Counted from the stretch's first letter, positions 16,077 through 26,352 are shown. The stretch: 64,000 nucleotides of DNA from Gordonibacter faecis (GCF_030077735.1 NZ_JASJEU010000024.1:124001-188000), one strand, 5' to 3'. Made by a program: numbers and translations. Notes: generated from the letters alone by a model not told the origin.

Positions 16077-18470
16077 TTAAACTCCTTTCGGTGTCATGAA
16101 TGTGAGGTAACTTCCCCTGAGGGTGTCTGTATATTGATAGGTCGGAAACACGCATACGTCGCCGTTGCTCCACGCAGCTCTATTTCTCTCACACGAGCTG
16201 ATTGCGGTGCCATTCGGCTCAATAGCTGTATCGCCACTCAGCACCATCTTCATGGTGCTCATATCAAGCATGCCGACACCCTTCCTTGGTGTGCTGGCTG
16301 CGTCTGAGTATTTGAACAAGATCACATTTCCGATTTTGCCCGAGTACAAACTATCTATCGTGGCAACCTCAGGAGCATTAAATAAGACCTCAGCTTTATA
16401 AACGGGCTCTGTTATTTTTCCGAATGCTTCACCATCAGTTCTATAGCGGGAAACCGTCGTGCCCTCTATAGTGAAAGCCTCTCCCTCGGCAAACCATGCT
16501 CTTTTATCCCCATCAGCCTTAGCAAGTTCGTATAAATACTTTCCATTGTCACGGTCATACGAAACATTGCCCGTAACCCCTGTCACATTGTTAAAAAACG
16601 TATAAGCCATGCTAGATACATAACCAGTCGAAGTAGATGCCCAAGAAACATCCCCCAGCGGAAATATTGATTCTTGATCGGCTTCCGGTAGAGTTTCATT
16701 TGCGAGCGTCATCGTTTGCAGATCGAGTTTTTTGCTTGTGTAAGTAGACGAAGACGAGTTTCTGCGAGCAAACTTCATATGAGCGATGTTGATGTCCTTA
16801 TCGAGGGAGTCACTCGCCTTTATACTTGCATAAGCAGGAATAAGCCAGCAGCAGTGTTGGTCCTTCAGGTTGTACAAGGACATATAAACACCAGGATTTA
16901 ATGTTTTGCTTGTATAGGTGAGGGTTTCTCGGTCGATATCGTAGACAACCAGATAACAATCACCAGAAAAGTAGTCTTTTATATAACCACCAGGTACAAC
17001 CGCAGCCACAAGGTAAAGGTGTCCATGACTTGGATAAACGGTTACATAGTTACATGATTGTTGTGTATTCATGTAAGTGTTACTTTTCACAAACTTGGTA
17101 ATGCCTGTGTCAAGCTCGATCTGCCGCACCACGCCTTCCGGAGACGCAACAGACAAGATCACTACCAGCTTCTCAGAGGTTGTTGAAAACGCCGCTCTTG
17201 CATAGAAGACGGGCAAACCATCAGATGTTTCAAAATGACTAAAGTACCAGTTGTCAGGTACCTTAACGTACGAGTAGTTCAGCCCGGAAAACATACGTTT
17301 AAATGGCCCTGTATTGGTGAGGTCTAAATACCCCGCTCCGTCAAGAGCTTTGCCGTAGTCAAATTCTGTGAATACTCTTTCGTCGATTTTTTCCGGCGTT
17401 ACCGACCTCGGGGACAGCTTTGCGGCTGTCACCGCGCCGTCGGACAGCTTTGCGGTGCTCACTGCGCCGCTTGCGATCTTGCCTGCCGTCACGGCGTTGG
17501 TTGCTAGTTTGGCCTCCGTCACGGCGGTGTCCGCCAACTTGCCGGTGGTTACGGACTTTTCGGCCAACTTACTGGCGCTAACTCCGCCGTTGGCGATAGA
17601 GAGGCTAGTGCCTGATTTGTGTAGGGTCGATTCGTCGGCTACTACCATTTCTTGCAGGTACTTGTCGTAGCCTACAAGTCCACCTTCGACGTTCTTTTGG
17701 TCGTCAATCCAGCCCTTAAAAAGCGGGTCAAGTTCTCCGGTTACCGCATCCTCCACACGCTTTGCGGCGTTGTTTGCGCGCGTCACTGCCGCCTCGCTTA
17801 CCGTCTGACGGGCAGCTTCGGCAACATCATAGGCCTCTTGGCGCGCAGATTCCGATGCGGTGAATTGCTTTTCGCAATCCTCGAGCGCGGCGTTAAACGC
17901 ATCCGTTCGCGCCTCTTGGGCGGCGATAAAATCAGCTGCACGCGCCCGCTGAGCAGCTGCGAATTCTTCGGCGCGGGCTGCTTGTTCCGCTTCAAACGCA
18001 GCCCTCTGTCGGGCTCGCTCGGCCTCCCAAGCGGCGATGACCGCTTCGGCCTCGGCTACAAGCTTGTCAACCTGGTCAGAATACGGCCCAAGGTGAGCCT
18101 CGGCAGTTGCACTGACGTCCAAGTCAACCATGAACCGCTGTGTTGATTCGTGATAACCCACATCATCGTTTTTGCGCACAACGAAGTAACACAGCTTGCA
18201 CAAGCCGTCCGACGCCGTAGCTTCCACGGGAAGCGTGGCATCCCACACATTGCCATCGTGTTGCACGACATTCTCGCGCAAATGCACCCATGCGCCATCG
18301 GGTCGCACGAGTGCAAGTTCGAGGTACTTGCCACTTACGAAGTCATACGGTTCGCCGTCGTTTAGGATTGTTGCGCGTACGATGGTCGCCGTGTCGCCCT
18401 GGCGGCCTTCGATTTTCTCGATGCATTCCTGCGGTTTTGTCACGTCAAGCGTAATTTCGACAATTGCCAA
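16077..18470 (-). CDS. Baseplate upper protein / receptor-binding fibre (BppU N-terminus)
   Basis: A 797-residue host-recognition protein. Residues 1-125 match the BppU N-terminal domain that docks onto the baseplate. A long helical Ala/Glu region follows (about 130-235), then six tandem decapeptide-like repeats of the AVTxxKLA type (about 290-360), which predict a trimeric stalk. The C-terminal 430 residues are a beta-rich head with no recognisable fold, the likely receptor binder. The C-terminal head is more AT-rich than the stalk, as often seen in exchangeable fibre tips. Confidence 0.82.
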   Translation of the reverse strand: MAIVEITLDVTKPQECIEKIEGRQGDTATIVRATILNDGEPYDFVSGKYLELALVRPDGAWVHLRENVVQHDGNVWDATLPVEATASDGLCKLCYFVVRKNDDVGYHESTQRFMVDLDVSATAEAHLGPYSDQVDKLVAEAEAVIAAWEAERARQRAAFEAEQAARAEEFAAAQRARAADFIAAQEARTDAFNAALEDCEKQFTASESARQEAYDVAEAARQTVSEAAVTRANNAAKRVEDAVTGELDPLFKGWIDDQKNVEGGLVGYDKYLQEMVVADESTLHKSGTSLSIANGGVSASKLAEKSVTTGKLADTAVTEAKLATNAVTAGKIASGAVSTAKLSDGAVTAAKLSPRSVTPEKIDERVFTEFDYGKALDGAGYLDLTNTGPFKRMFSGLNYSYVKVPDNWYFSHFETSDGLPVFYARAAFSTTSEKLVVILSVASPEGVVRQIELDTGITKFVKSNTYMNTQQSCNYVTVYPSHGHLYLVAAVVPGGYIKDYFSGDCYLVVYDIDRETLTYTSKTLNPGVYMSLYNLKDQHCCWLIPAYASIKASDSLDKDINIAHMKFARRNSSSSTYTSKKLDLQTMTLANETLPEADQESIFPLGDVSWASTSTGYVSSMAYTFFNNVTGVTGNVSYDRDNGKYLYELAKADGDKRAWFAEGEAFTIEGTTVSRYRTDGEAFGKITEPVYKAEVLFNAPEVATIDSLYSGKIGNVILFKYSDAASTPRKGVGMLDMSTMKMVLSGDTAIEPNGTAISSCERNRAAWSNGDVCVFPTYQYTDTLRGSYLTFMTPKGV

Positions 18471-18482
18471 AGTTTATCCCTC

Positions 18483-19766
18483 CTAACTTATTTTCGTATT
18501 ATTGAAGTACAGCCCGTCCGCCTTAACCGTGAGCGTGCCGGTGGCACCACCATCTGACAGCACCACCGTTTTAGTGGTGACCGTCTGGGTGTTAACCTCG
18601 CGGCCAATCTGCTCCAATGTCTCGGCGGCTGACGCTATCGCCTTTCCTGATGTATCCATAAGCGCGTTTGCTGTTGTGATAGCACGCTGCGATTGCTGAT
18701 AGGTGCGCGTCAGCACATCGGGCAATATCGATACGACGGTACCGAACGTTGCACTTGTCACCACGTCATTAAGTAGGTCGCGGGTTAGTGCGCCAATACG
18801 GGCTTGTAATCGCAACTCAGGGGTAAAATCGAGGTCAATCACCTGCACGGTGTCGCCCAGCCCTGAGTGGATTAGTCCATCAAAAATGCGCTGCACGGTA
18901 TAGCTGACCGCCGGGGCCGAATGCTCTGCATGATAGGCTCGCGTTTCATCAAGAAGTTGCTGCTTGTCCTCGCATTCGCTGTTAACGTAGCAGCCGAACG
19001 AATGGATAAGCTGACCGCCTGGGCCAATAACGCCCCACCGTTGTATTGCCTCGGGGTCTTCGGCCTCAACGTAGGGCACGCCGCCGTTGATGCTCGCGAA
19101 AGTGAGGCGGTCAGTTACGCCGTCGGTGTTGCTTTCGAGGTTCTTCCCAAAGCCGTACACTGCGGTATACACGTCGTCCGCGAGTATGTTTTTGGTAACG
19201 CCCTCCATATTATGCGAGTACTCGAAACGGGCGCCGTAGAACCCGCCCATTGTTCTAACCAGGTTCACCCGGCGCGTCGTGACGCCGCGCGCATCAACAG
19301 CTATCGACGGATAAAACTCACCACCAAACACCCCGGCAATTTCGTGCAGCGCCTCCCATCCGGTCATGTCGCTAAGTACCACTTGGGCCGCCCCGAAGTC
19401 GTCAACTTCGCCAACTTCCCAGGCCGTTTGCTCCAGCATGATTGCCAGCGCCTCGCTCGCGGCAACGTCAGTCATTACGCACACGTCGATATAGGCGCGT
19501 CGAAGATCTACCTGCATACTACTTTCAAGTGTGTACTCGTGCGTTTCGCCCAGTGTGTGGGTTTGCCCCGTCTCATTTACAACGTGCTCGTGCCAGTCCT
19601 CGCCAGTACTCCACAGCACCCGATCATATTTAGCGAGGATGGTATCCGTGGTAGTTAGCGCCAGGGTGTCTTCGCCGTTAATCTCCTGGTTGTGCTCAGC
19701 CGTTTCAATATCCACCAATTCGCCGAGATACTCGCCGAAGTTGCTATACACAATTGCGCGCATCAT
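18483..19766 (-). CDS. Siphovirus tail-tip protein (Gp37-like/prophage tail)
   Basis: A tail-hub protein of about 427 residues lying directly after the distal tail protein, the position of Tal/gp37-type proteins. It begins MMRAIVYSNFGEYLGELVDI and has a beta-rich first half and a helical end (residues 360-427). The start at 19766 overlaps the upstream stop as ATGA, with AGGTGG just ahead; the next ATG (19763) is equally possible. No peptidase motif is visible. Confidence 0.75.
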   Translation of the reverse strand: MMRAIVYSNFGEYLGELVDIETAEHNQEINGEDTLALTTTDTILAKYDRVLWSTGEDWHEHVVNETGQTHTLGETHEYTLESSMQVDLRRAYIDVCVMTDVAASEALAIMLEQTAWEVGEVDDFGAAQVVLSDMTGWEALHEIAGVFGGEFYPSIAVDARGVTTRRVNLVRTMGGFYGARFEYSHNMEGVTKNILADDVYTAVYGFGKNLESNTDGVTDRLTFASINGGVPYVEAEDPEAIQRWGVIGPGGQLIHSFGCYVNSECEDKQQLLDETRAYHAEHSAPAVSYTVQRIFDGLIHSGLGDTVQVIDLDFTPELRLQARIGALTRDLLNDVVTSATFGTVVSILPDVLTRTYQQSQRAITTANALMDTSGKAIASAAETLEQIGREVNTQTVTTKTVVLSDGGATGTLTVKADGLYFNNTKIS

Positions 19767-20482
19767 AGCCACCTTTCCCGCCATGACACGGCGAAGGGGT
19801 GGCTGCATTCGATCGTGTGCACGCCTGGCTCCCACTCGGGCCAGTCGCTCATGATGCTCACCGGCACTACAATCTGGCCCTTGCTTGCAACGTGAGCCAA
19901 GGCGTCGATTATCAGCGGGTCGGCACTCGAAAAGTTGCCAAGGGTGCTAAATTCCACGCCGTCGAACTTAACGGTGACCTCTGCCGATTCCGCAAGCACC
20001 GCAACCGTTGGCATGGTGGTATAAGTGCCGCCTACGTTACAGCGGATGATGCCGCCGCTTTTCGCCTCCTTAAATCGCTCACTGCCGTAGGCTACCGGGT
20101 CGGCACAACGAAAAGATATCTCAGTGCCCCGGGTATACCCGAGGCGTTCCAATTCGCTTTCATCAGCCAGTACCGCCATCAAAAACACGTCCGGAGCGTC
20201 CGGCAGGACGAGGCGGCAGGGTTCTTTTCGGTACAGTCGGTAGGCGACCTTGCGGCGCATATCTTCTAACTGTCTGATCTGGTCTTTCTCGGTCTTTTCA
20301 TCCGATACCAGATGGGCCAACACTCGCACCGTCATAGGGAGCAGACGCGCCCGCTTAACAGGCGCGCCATCGCTTCCCACCTCCGCCGTGGTAACTTCCA
20401 TCGGCGGCACGAGCGGGCGAATAACATTTTCGACCATAAGTAAGCTGCTCAGGTCGTAGCCGTCGTACGTTAAGCCTTTCAT
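19763..20482 (-). CDS. Distal tail protein (Dit)
   Basis: A 239-residue tail-tip hub protein linking the tail tube to the baseplate. It opens with the typical LTYDGYDLSSLLMVENVIRP beta segment of Dit proteins and continues with a galectin-like second half (from about 120). It overlaps the tape measure stop by 4 bases and the next gene by 4 bases, so the tail-tip genes are translated as a coupled run. Confidence 0.82.
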   Translation of the reverse strand: MKGLTYDGYDLSSLLMVENVIRPLVPPMEVTTAEVGSDGAPVKRARLLPMTVRVLAHLVSDEKTEKDQIRQLEDMRRKVAYRLYRKEPCRLVLPDAPDVFLMAVLADESELERLGYTRGTEISFRCADPVAYGSERFKEAKSGGIIRCNVGGTYTTMPTVAVLAESAEVTVKFDGVEFSTLGNFSSADPLIIDALAHVASKGQIVVPVSIMSDWPEWEPGVHTIECSHPFAVSWRERWL

Positions 20483-23400
20483 GCCATACCACCCGCCCTC
20501 ATAGTCCTCATGTTTAGCGCGTTCAGCTTCATACCCACCTTGCGGGCGAAGCTGTCCGTAATCTTGTCAATATCCGTTACGTTTCTAACCTCCGCTTTTT
20601 CCACCTTTAGCGTGATTTCGTTATGGATGGCACGCCCAACGCCCACCGGGTTGGTACGCTTTCCCTCCACATCAATTGCGCCTTGGATGTTGCGAATTTT
20701 GCGCATGGGCACATCCACCAAATCGCACAGCGCCTTGGCCACCGTTTCACGGGTGCGGTCAATACCACGCGCCGCGCCCAGGCCAAGCATCTGGCCCACG
20801 GTTTTATCCATCACCGTTGAGGGTGAGTGGATACCGGCCTCCGCCCGAGCAGCTTCAATAGCTGACCTCACCGCTGCCGCAGCCGAAGCTGCGATGGCCG
20901 AAATTTTAGACTCAACGCCCTGGGCAATTCCACCGGCCAAGTTCTGCCCGGTTTCGAACCACTGTGGAACTGTCGCGGCAGCCGCATTGGCTGCATCGAC
21001 AGCCGTCTGCCCAACCACCTCAATAAGCGCGATACTGTCATCCTGCATGCCGAGCACTGCGGCTTGCAGCATTTCAGCGCCGGGGGACAACGCTTTGAAC
21101 TGGTTGATGGCGTTTTGGTTCGCGGCGGCGACACTGTCGTTAAACAGCTTAATGGCCGCTGCTACCTCGTCCGATGATGCCTTGGCGAGGTCACTGACCA
21201 CCATGCCCCACTTTTCAAAACCGCCCTCATAAATGGCCTTGCGGAACGCCTCGGAATCTATTGAGGGGTCAATGTTCGCGAACACCTTTTCGAGGTCATC
21301 AGCGTATTGCTGCGATTCCGCGATATTTAACTTTAGGTTGCGGCTCCACTCGGTCAGGCCGGTTAGCCCGTGCTTGGTTAGCTGATTAAAGCCATCGCTC
21401 ACCTTGCTCACGTAATCGGCAACACCACTGGCGAACGCGTCCATGGACACATCAAGCCCCTGCAAGTCCGCCGCGAAGTCCACCACCTCGGTAGCGGTGG
21501 CCTTAAATGCAGCCATCAGGCCATCATTGCCGTTTAGCGCCTCTTTGACATCCAAGCAGATAGAGCGGAATTCAAGCATCCACTCTTTCGGCTTTTTCAT
21601 TTTTAAGTTCTGCTGCGAGTTCACGTAGAGGCTGCGCTGGGCCAGTTCCTGCTCTTTCTCAGCCAACGCTAGAGCGTCGAACTGGTCAACAACCGCCTGA
21701 ATTTCCTCGGCCGAACCGTCCGCAATCTGGTTCAGGGCCACCAGAAAATCGGCCCCGCCCTCGGCCACGCGATCAACGAAGTTCTGGCTGTAAACAACTC
21801 CGGCCTTGTTCGTGAGTTTGTCCCACGTATCAGACCAGGTGGTAGCAGCGTCCAACCCCGTGAGCAGGGAATCCTTCATTTTGTACATGGATTGCCATTT
21901 GCCCATGTCCTCATACGACGCCGTAAGGCGGCCGGTTAGGGCCATCCAGTTATCGTATTCGGATTGAAACTTCGCGAAGCTTTCTTTGGTGGCGTCGGTG
22001 ACTTTTTCCGTGGACAGCTTTCTGTCCCACTCGGCCTTTTTGTTGGCGTATTCGTTGTTTTTCGCCATAAAAGAATCAAGCGTATATCCCGCCGCTTCGA
22101 TCACCTTCATGCTGTCATATACGGCACCAGTCGCCGGACGCGCATACTTTTCGGCCATGATCGTTGGGTAAACCGTGCCCCACATGGCATCCGTGAGCAC
22201 CTTCGAGGCTTCCTTAACCTCGGGAACGCGGCTTTCGTAGGCCGCAATCATCCGATCAATATATTGGTTAAGTTCGCGCTCAGCAGCATCGGCCGAATTA
22301 CCCACCATGGAGGTAGTTGCATCGGATACCAGCTTAGTGCCGCTTGCAAGCCCCTTGGAGTAATCCACAGCTGCGTGGTATCCATACGCCCAGCCACTCG
22401 TCTTGCTCATGGCCTTTTCTGTGGCAACAGATACCTTGGTGGCCGCCTTGGTTACCAGCTTGCCAGCAGCTTCAACGCCATTCGCCAAGCCCTGAGTAAT
22501 AAACTTACCCATTTTGGTCATCAACTTGGACGGAGACGCAATGCCGAAGAAGGACTTAACGGCCCCCAGGGCGTCACTGCAAATGCTTGTGATCTTAGAA
22601 ATAACCCAATCAGCGCCAGCAGAAATACCATTCGCTACGCCTCTAATCAGGTTTTCACCAGCTGTTTTCATTTGGCCGATAAATTCTTCCACCTTACCTG
22701 GCAAGTTGTTAAGCAGTTCACCCACTGCTGTAAGGAGCGCATCGAGAATTTTAGGCACAGCGTCAACCAATGCCTTAAAAAGCTGCCCCGCCGCCTCTCC
22801 AAGTTGCGGTAAAAAGCCGATCAGGGTACTTGACACCTGGTCAATTAACTGCGGCAAGTTCTCAATCAGTTGGGGCAGCATCTCGATAAACGCCGTGACC
22901 AGCGCCATAAAGAGCGCAAGGCCAGCTTCGAGCAGCGCGGGCATGTTGGCAATTAACGCCGAGGAAAGTTGTTCCACCAACGTAGGCAATTGCTCAATCA
23001 GCACCGGCACAATCTCAGACAGCGAGTTAACAAGTGCGGTAAAGAGTTGGATACCGGCGGCAAGCAGTGTCGGAGCCATCTCCACCAGCGCGGGCACAAG
23101 CTGGGTGATCATGTCGGTAAGCCCAGTCACAATGACCGGTAGCACCGTGGGCAGCACCGTAACGATGGACTGTAGCGCCGTAATTAACGCGCCCGTCAGC
23201 GCAGGCATTGCGGCCACTACCTGCTGCACCAGTGCGGGCAGCATAGTCGCAACCTGCTGAGCCATGATTGGCAGCCCCGTGGTCAACTGCTGCATATTAG
23301 CCAGCAGCCCGTTTGCCATGCCCTGTAAATCAAGCCCGCCGGCAGCGGCGGCCATACTCATACCGAGCAGACCAGCTGACACCGCAGCAACGCCGCCCGC

Positions 23401-25089
23401 CGCAACCGTAAGACCACGGCCAAGCGTACCGGCGGCGCCCTTGACCTTTCCAAATGCCGCCGACACCTTGGACGTTTCGCCGTCGGCCACCTTGCCAAGC
23501 CCCAGCTTGGCGCGGAAGGTGTCACACGCATTTTTGGCAGATTCGCCAAAAACGCTAGTTACATTGGACAGCGCGCCCTTAATCTTTCCGGGCACACCGC
23601 CCAGCTTGGAGTTAATGGCATCGCCCAGCCCGTTGAACTTGTCAGCGATTGACTGCTTAACCCCACTAAACGCGTTAACGAGGTCAGTCTTGCAATCGCG
23701 CAAACCATAGCCCAGTTCGCTACTAAGCGACGCGATGCTGTCAAACACCCCGGGCGGGATAAAGCCATGCAGCAATGACTGGCCAAATGTCTGTATGGCA
23801 GACAGCCCTGCCCCGCTGACTTTGCCAACAAAACCGCCGAAGGACGACACGACGCCGCCAATTTTTCCGGTGGCCCCGCTGAACGCATCCACTGCGCTTC
23901 CGGCAATCTCCATACCCTTGCCCACGAGTTGCAGCCCAGGGCCGAGCACTGCGAGGGTGCCCAGCACCGAAACGACTGTTTGAATTCGCTCAGCCGTGCC
24001 AGGGCCAAACACCGCATCGAGCGCCGAACTAAGCGCGCCCAACACATCAACCGTGGTGCTTAGGATGGTGCCGTTTTCGTCGAATTCGTGGATGGGTTTA
24101 ATGCCCTCCGCGAATGCCTCGATACCTCTAACAAGTCGGCCAGACACCACATTAGCGAAAGCGGAGAACTGCGCGACCGCCGGGCCAAGTGCCGCCGAAG
24201 CGCCATCAATTGCAGGGATTGCCGCGACGAATACACGCCGTAACGAATCCAACGCGGGGCTGGCAAACTTTTCACCCACGCGCGAAAGAGCCGCACGGAC
24301 GTTGGCCATGGCCCCCTGAAACGTCTCGTTTGCCCCGGCAGCAGCTTCGCCGAATGTTGCATACATGGCATCCGAGAACGTTTGGAAGTCAATTTTGCCC
24401 TTGGTAATCAATTCGCGCACTTCGGCTTGCGACTTGCCGAGGTGCTTAGACAACGCCGCGAGGGCGTTAACGCCCGATTCGGCAAACTGATTAAGTTCGT
24501 CGCCCTGTAGCTTTCCGGTAGCCGCTACCTTGCCAAAAATCAGGCCAATATCTTCCATCGAGCGGCCGCTCATGGTCGCCGTACCGGCGGCAGCTTTTAG
24601 GGCGCGCGTCATCTGGTCGCCAGCTTCAACGCCAGACGCGCCAAGGCTTGCGGCGACGGTGGCGGCGGCATCAAGGCCGTACATGGTACCGTTTACGGCC
24701 TTGCTGCACGATGCCATAGTTTGCTCAACATCAAGCCCTAACGCGCGGAATTTGAACTGGGCGTTTTCAATGTTAATGGCTCGTGAAATACCACCCTTAG
24801 CGGCAAGTCCCACAATTGCACCACCAACGGAGGCAATGGCACCAACACCGATTTTCGCGACCTTGCCAAACACGCTACTCATGCCTTTTCCGACGTCAGA
24901 AATGGTGTTTGCCATGTGCTTCTCCACGCCAGATGACAGCGTTTTGCCCATGCCAGACGACAGGGACTTGCCCATGTTTGCGCCGGTTTTTTCAAGATTT
25001 ACCCCGGCTAACTGGCTTTCAATGCTTTTCTGCGCCCCTTTAAGCGAGGGGACAAGCGACAAATAAGCCGCAGCGAGTTCAGTTGCCAC
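20479..25089 (-). CDS. Tape measure protein
   Basis: The longest phage gene (1536 residues) sets tail length and sits inside the tail tube. Residues 85-300 match the tape-measure domain (FRALGLDVEQTMASCSKAVN, GDELNQFAESGVNALAALSK). A long hydrophobic repeated region follows near 620-800 (MPALLEAGLALFMALVTAFI and similar), which may enter the host membrane during DNA delivery. At one residue per about 1.5 angstrom the tail would be about 230 nm. Its start overlaps the chaperone frameshift product by 11 bases. Confidence 0.95.
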   Translation of the reverse strand: MATELAAAYLSLVPSLKGAQKSIESQLAGVNLEKTGANMGKSLSSGMGKTLSSGVEKHMANTISDVGKGMSSVFGKVAKIGVGAIASVGGAIVGLAAKGGISRAINIENAQFKFRALGLDVEQTMASCSKAVNGTMYGLDAAATVAASLGASGVEAGDQMTRALKAAAGTATMSGRSMEDIGLIFGKVAATGKLQGDELNQFAESGVNALAALSKHLGKSQAEVRELITKGKIDFQTFSDAMYATFGEAAAGANETFQGAMANVRAALSRVGEKFASPALDSLRRVFVAAIPAIDGASAALGPAVAQFSAFANVVSGRLVRGIEAFAEGIKPIHEFDENGTILSTTVDVLGALSSALDAVFGPGTAERIQTVVSVLGTLAVLGPGLQLVGKGMEIAGSAVDAFSGATGKIGGVVSSFGGFVGKVSGAGLSAIQTFGQSLLHGFIPPGVFDSIASLSSELGYGLRDCKTDLVNAFSGVKQSIADKFNGLGDAINSKLGGVPGKIKGALSNVTSVFGESAKNACDTFRAKLGLGKVADGETSKVSAAFGKVKGAAGTLGRGLTVAAGGVAAVSAGLLGMSMAAAAGGLDLQGMANGLLANMQQLTTGLPIMAQQVATMLPALVQQVVAAMPALTGALITALQSIVTVLPTVLPVIVTGLTDMITQLVPALVEMAPTLLAAGIQLFTALVNSLSEIVPVLIEQLPTLVEQLSSALIANMPALLEAGLALFMALVTAFIEMLPQLIENLPQLIDQVSSTLIGFLPQLGEAAGQLFKALVDAVPKILDALLTAVGELLNNLPGKVEEFIGQMKTAGENLIRGVANGISAGADWVISKITSICSDALGAVKSFFGIASPSKLMTKMGKFITQGLANGVEAAGKLVTKAATKVSVATEKAMSKTSGWAYGYHAAVDYSKGLASGTKLVSDATTSMVGNSADAAERELNQYIDRMIAAYESRVPEVKEASKVLTDAMWGTVYPTIMAEKYARPATGAVYDSMKVIEAAGYTLDSFMAKNNEYANKKAEWDRKLSTEKVTDATKESFAKFQSEYDNWMALTGRLTASYEDMGKWQSMYKMKDSLLTGLDAATTWSDTWDKLTNKAGVVYSQNFVDRVAEGGADFLVALNQIADGSAEEIQAVVDQFDALALAEKEQELAQRSLYVNSQQNLKMKKPKEWMLEFRSICLDVKEALNGNDGLMAAFKATATEVVDFAADLQGLDVSMDAFASGVADYVSKVSDGFNQLTKHGLTGLTEWSRNLKLNIAESQQYADDLEKVFANIDPSIDSEAFRKAIYEGGFEKWGMVVSDLAKASSDEVAAAIKLFNDSVAAANQNAINQFKALSPGAEMLQAAVLGMQDDSIALIEVVGQTAVDAANAAAATVPQWFETGQNLAGGIAQGVESKISAIAASAAAAVRSAIEAARAEAGIHSPSTVMDKTVGQMLGLGAARGIDRTRETVAKALCDLVDVPMRKIRNIQGAIDVEGKRTNPVGVGRAIHNEITLKVEKAEVRNVTDIDKITDSFARKVGMKLNALNMRTMRAGGMA

Positions 25090-25431
25090 TGCCTATGATC
25101 ACCTCCTTTCTGGGAGCACTAAGCAGGGCTTCGTAGGTATCTTGGTCAGCTACGAACCCTTGTTTTTCGCCCGTGTCCCACGGGTCTATTGGTTTTTCTC
25201 TGAGGGAATTAAGGATTGCGAGCAGGAGCCATTCGGCGTCGCCCCACTCGCTTTTTGGGTCAATCTTTGCCAGGGTTTGCGCGCCGCGCGGAAGCGAATA
25301 GACAAGCGCGGCGGCGTGCTTAACGGACACACTCACGCCCACGTCATCTAGACAGATGCCGTAATAGCGCTGTAGATCAGCGCGGACTTCGTTGGGGTAA
25401 AGCTTCCGTACCCTGGCAAAGAAAATTAGTT
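25079..25431 (-). CDS. Tail assembly chaperone, frameshifted extension (GT part)
   Basis: This frame continues the upstream chaperone after a -1 shift at the slippery A AAA AAC (25429-25435). The extension reads LIFFARVRKLYPNEVRADLQ and on through LQRYYGICLDDVG, a DUF5361/Gp15-like chaperone region, then to the stop at 25079. The fused product would have 226 residues (110 plus 116). An internal GTG at 25342 could start an 87-residue form, but the open frame back to the slippery site and the gene order G-GT-tape measure argue for frameshifting. Confidence 0.8.
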
Positions 25432-25758
25432 TTTTGCATCAAGTGCGCTCAGGGCGTTCATAACACCCGTGAAAAAGTCCGTCATTTCCGTGGTGGTCGT
25501 AATGCCGTGTTCAGTGGATAGCTTTTCCTTCACGACCGCATAGTTATCGCCAAACATGCGGCGCAGAATTTTCGGGAATACGAAAATATTGCCCTCCTGC
25601 ATCTCACCAATCCACTCCAACATGTCGATATCGTCCATGACGTCGGCGGACACTTCCACGGTGATGCCCTTCACGGTGACCTTTTGCTTCTTCGCGGGAG
25701 CGGGCACGTCCGCGTTTGTGATTACCTTTACCTCGGTGTTCTTTGCTCGTGTAGCCAT
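25426..25758 (-). CDS. Tail assembly chaperone (G-like)
   Basis: A 110-residue non-structural chaperone that coats the tape measure protein during tail assembly, by analogy with lambda gpG. It has a basic N-terminus, a central VKGITVEVSADVMDDIDMLE segment and a helical end (MTDFFTGVMNALSALDAKN). It lies between the major tail protein and the tape measure gene, and its end carries the slippery site that yields the longer GT form. Confidence 0.82.
   Translation of the reverse strand: MATRAKNTEVKVITNADVPAPAKKQKVTVKGITVEVSADVMDDIDMLEWIGEMQEGNIFVFPKILRRMFGDNYAVVKEKLSTEHGITTTTEMTDFFTGVMNALSALDAKN
25429..25435 (-). promoter_or_regulatory. Programmed -1 frameshift site A AAA AAC
   Basis: The heptamer is in the correct register (GCA AAA AAC TAA in frame 0), directly before the chaperone stop codon. 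Slipping one base back opens a frame for 116 further residues. This is the classical siphovirus tail chaperone arrangement. Confidence 0.8.
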
Positions 25759-25761
25759 TTT

Positions 25762-26337
25762 CTACGCCTCACTCCCGCTCGTCGGTTTAATCTCCGAGAA
25801 ATACTTGTAGGCTTTGTTGCCGTCCTTATCCGGCAAGGCCGTAATGGTGAGTTCGGCCCCAATGGGGTCGGAACTTCCGTACTTGACTTCGCCGACCTCG
25901 GTAACCTTGCCGTTGGGGATGACCACGCGCATGACGTGAGTCGCATCCAGAAGCAGTTCGAGGACGTAGAGGCGAGCCGGAGCCTCGTTGGCGTTGTACT
26001 TCACCGCGATATTGCCGTCATTTCCAACGGTCACGTTCTCGTCGCCGTACTGCTCAGCAAGTACGTACCGGTTGGTTTCAATCGGATGAAATTTGAACGT
26101 TACATCGTGGGTTGTACGAACAACGTGCACCTTGTCGCCGCCCATGGCCGCAATGCTTTCGTTGTCCGTCTCCACAGATTCGGTGATACCGTCCTCGTGC
26201 ATATAGCCCAGGCTGTTAATGCCGTCAGGCAGCGCCGTCACCGCATCGGTCGGCGGGGCAATCGTGAGCGCGCCACTCCAAACAGCGCCACCCACTTTGG
26301 GCTTGGCAGTAAAAACGTTTGCCGCGTTTTGCGTCAT
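25762..26337 (-). CDS. Major tail tube protein
   Basis: A 191-residue tail tube subunit. The layout (MTQNAANVFTAKPKVGGAVW, then beta-rich segments ending IKPTSGSEA) and the place between the tail terminator and chaperones identify it. It should be among the most abundant virion proteins. A terminator hairpin stands immediately upstream (26353-26375), so it needs read-through or a separate promoter; its ribosome site AGGAGG is strong. Confidence 0.85.
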   Translation of the reverse strand: MTQNAANVFTAKPKVGGAVWSGALTIAPPTDAVTALPDGINSLGYMHEDGITESVETDNESIAAMGGDKVHVVRTTHDVTFKFHPIETNRYVLAEQYGDENVTVGNDGNIAVKYNANEAPARLYVLELLLDATHVMRVVIPNGKVTEVGEVKYGSSDPIGAELTITALPDKDGNKAYKYFSEIKPTSGSEA

Positions 26338-26352
26338 AAAGTCCTCCTAAAA

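Noticed and set aside
14952..16307. 451-residue plus-strand frame over tail and lysis genes
   Set aside because: Runs opposite to several coupled phage genes with recognisable families; no ribosome site and no domain.
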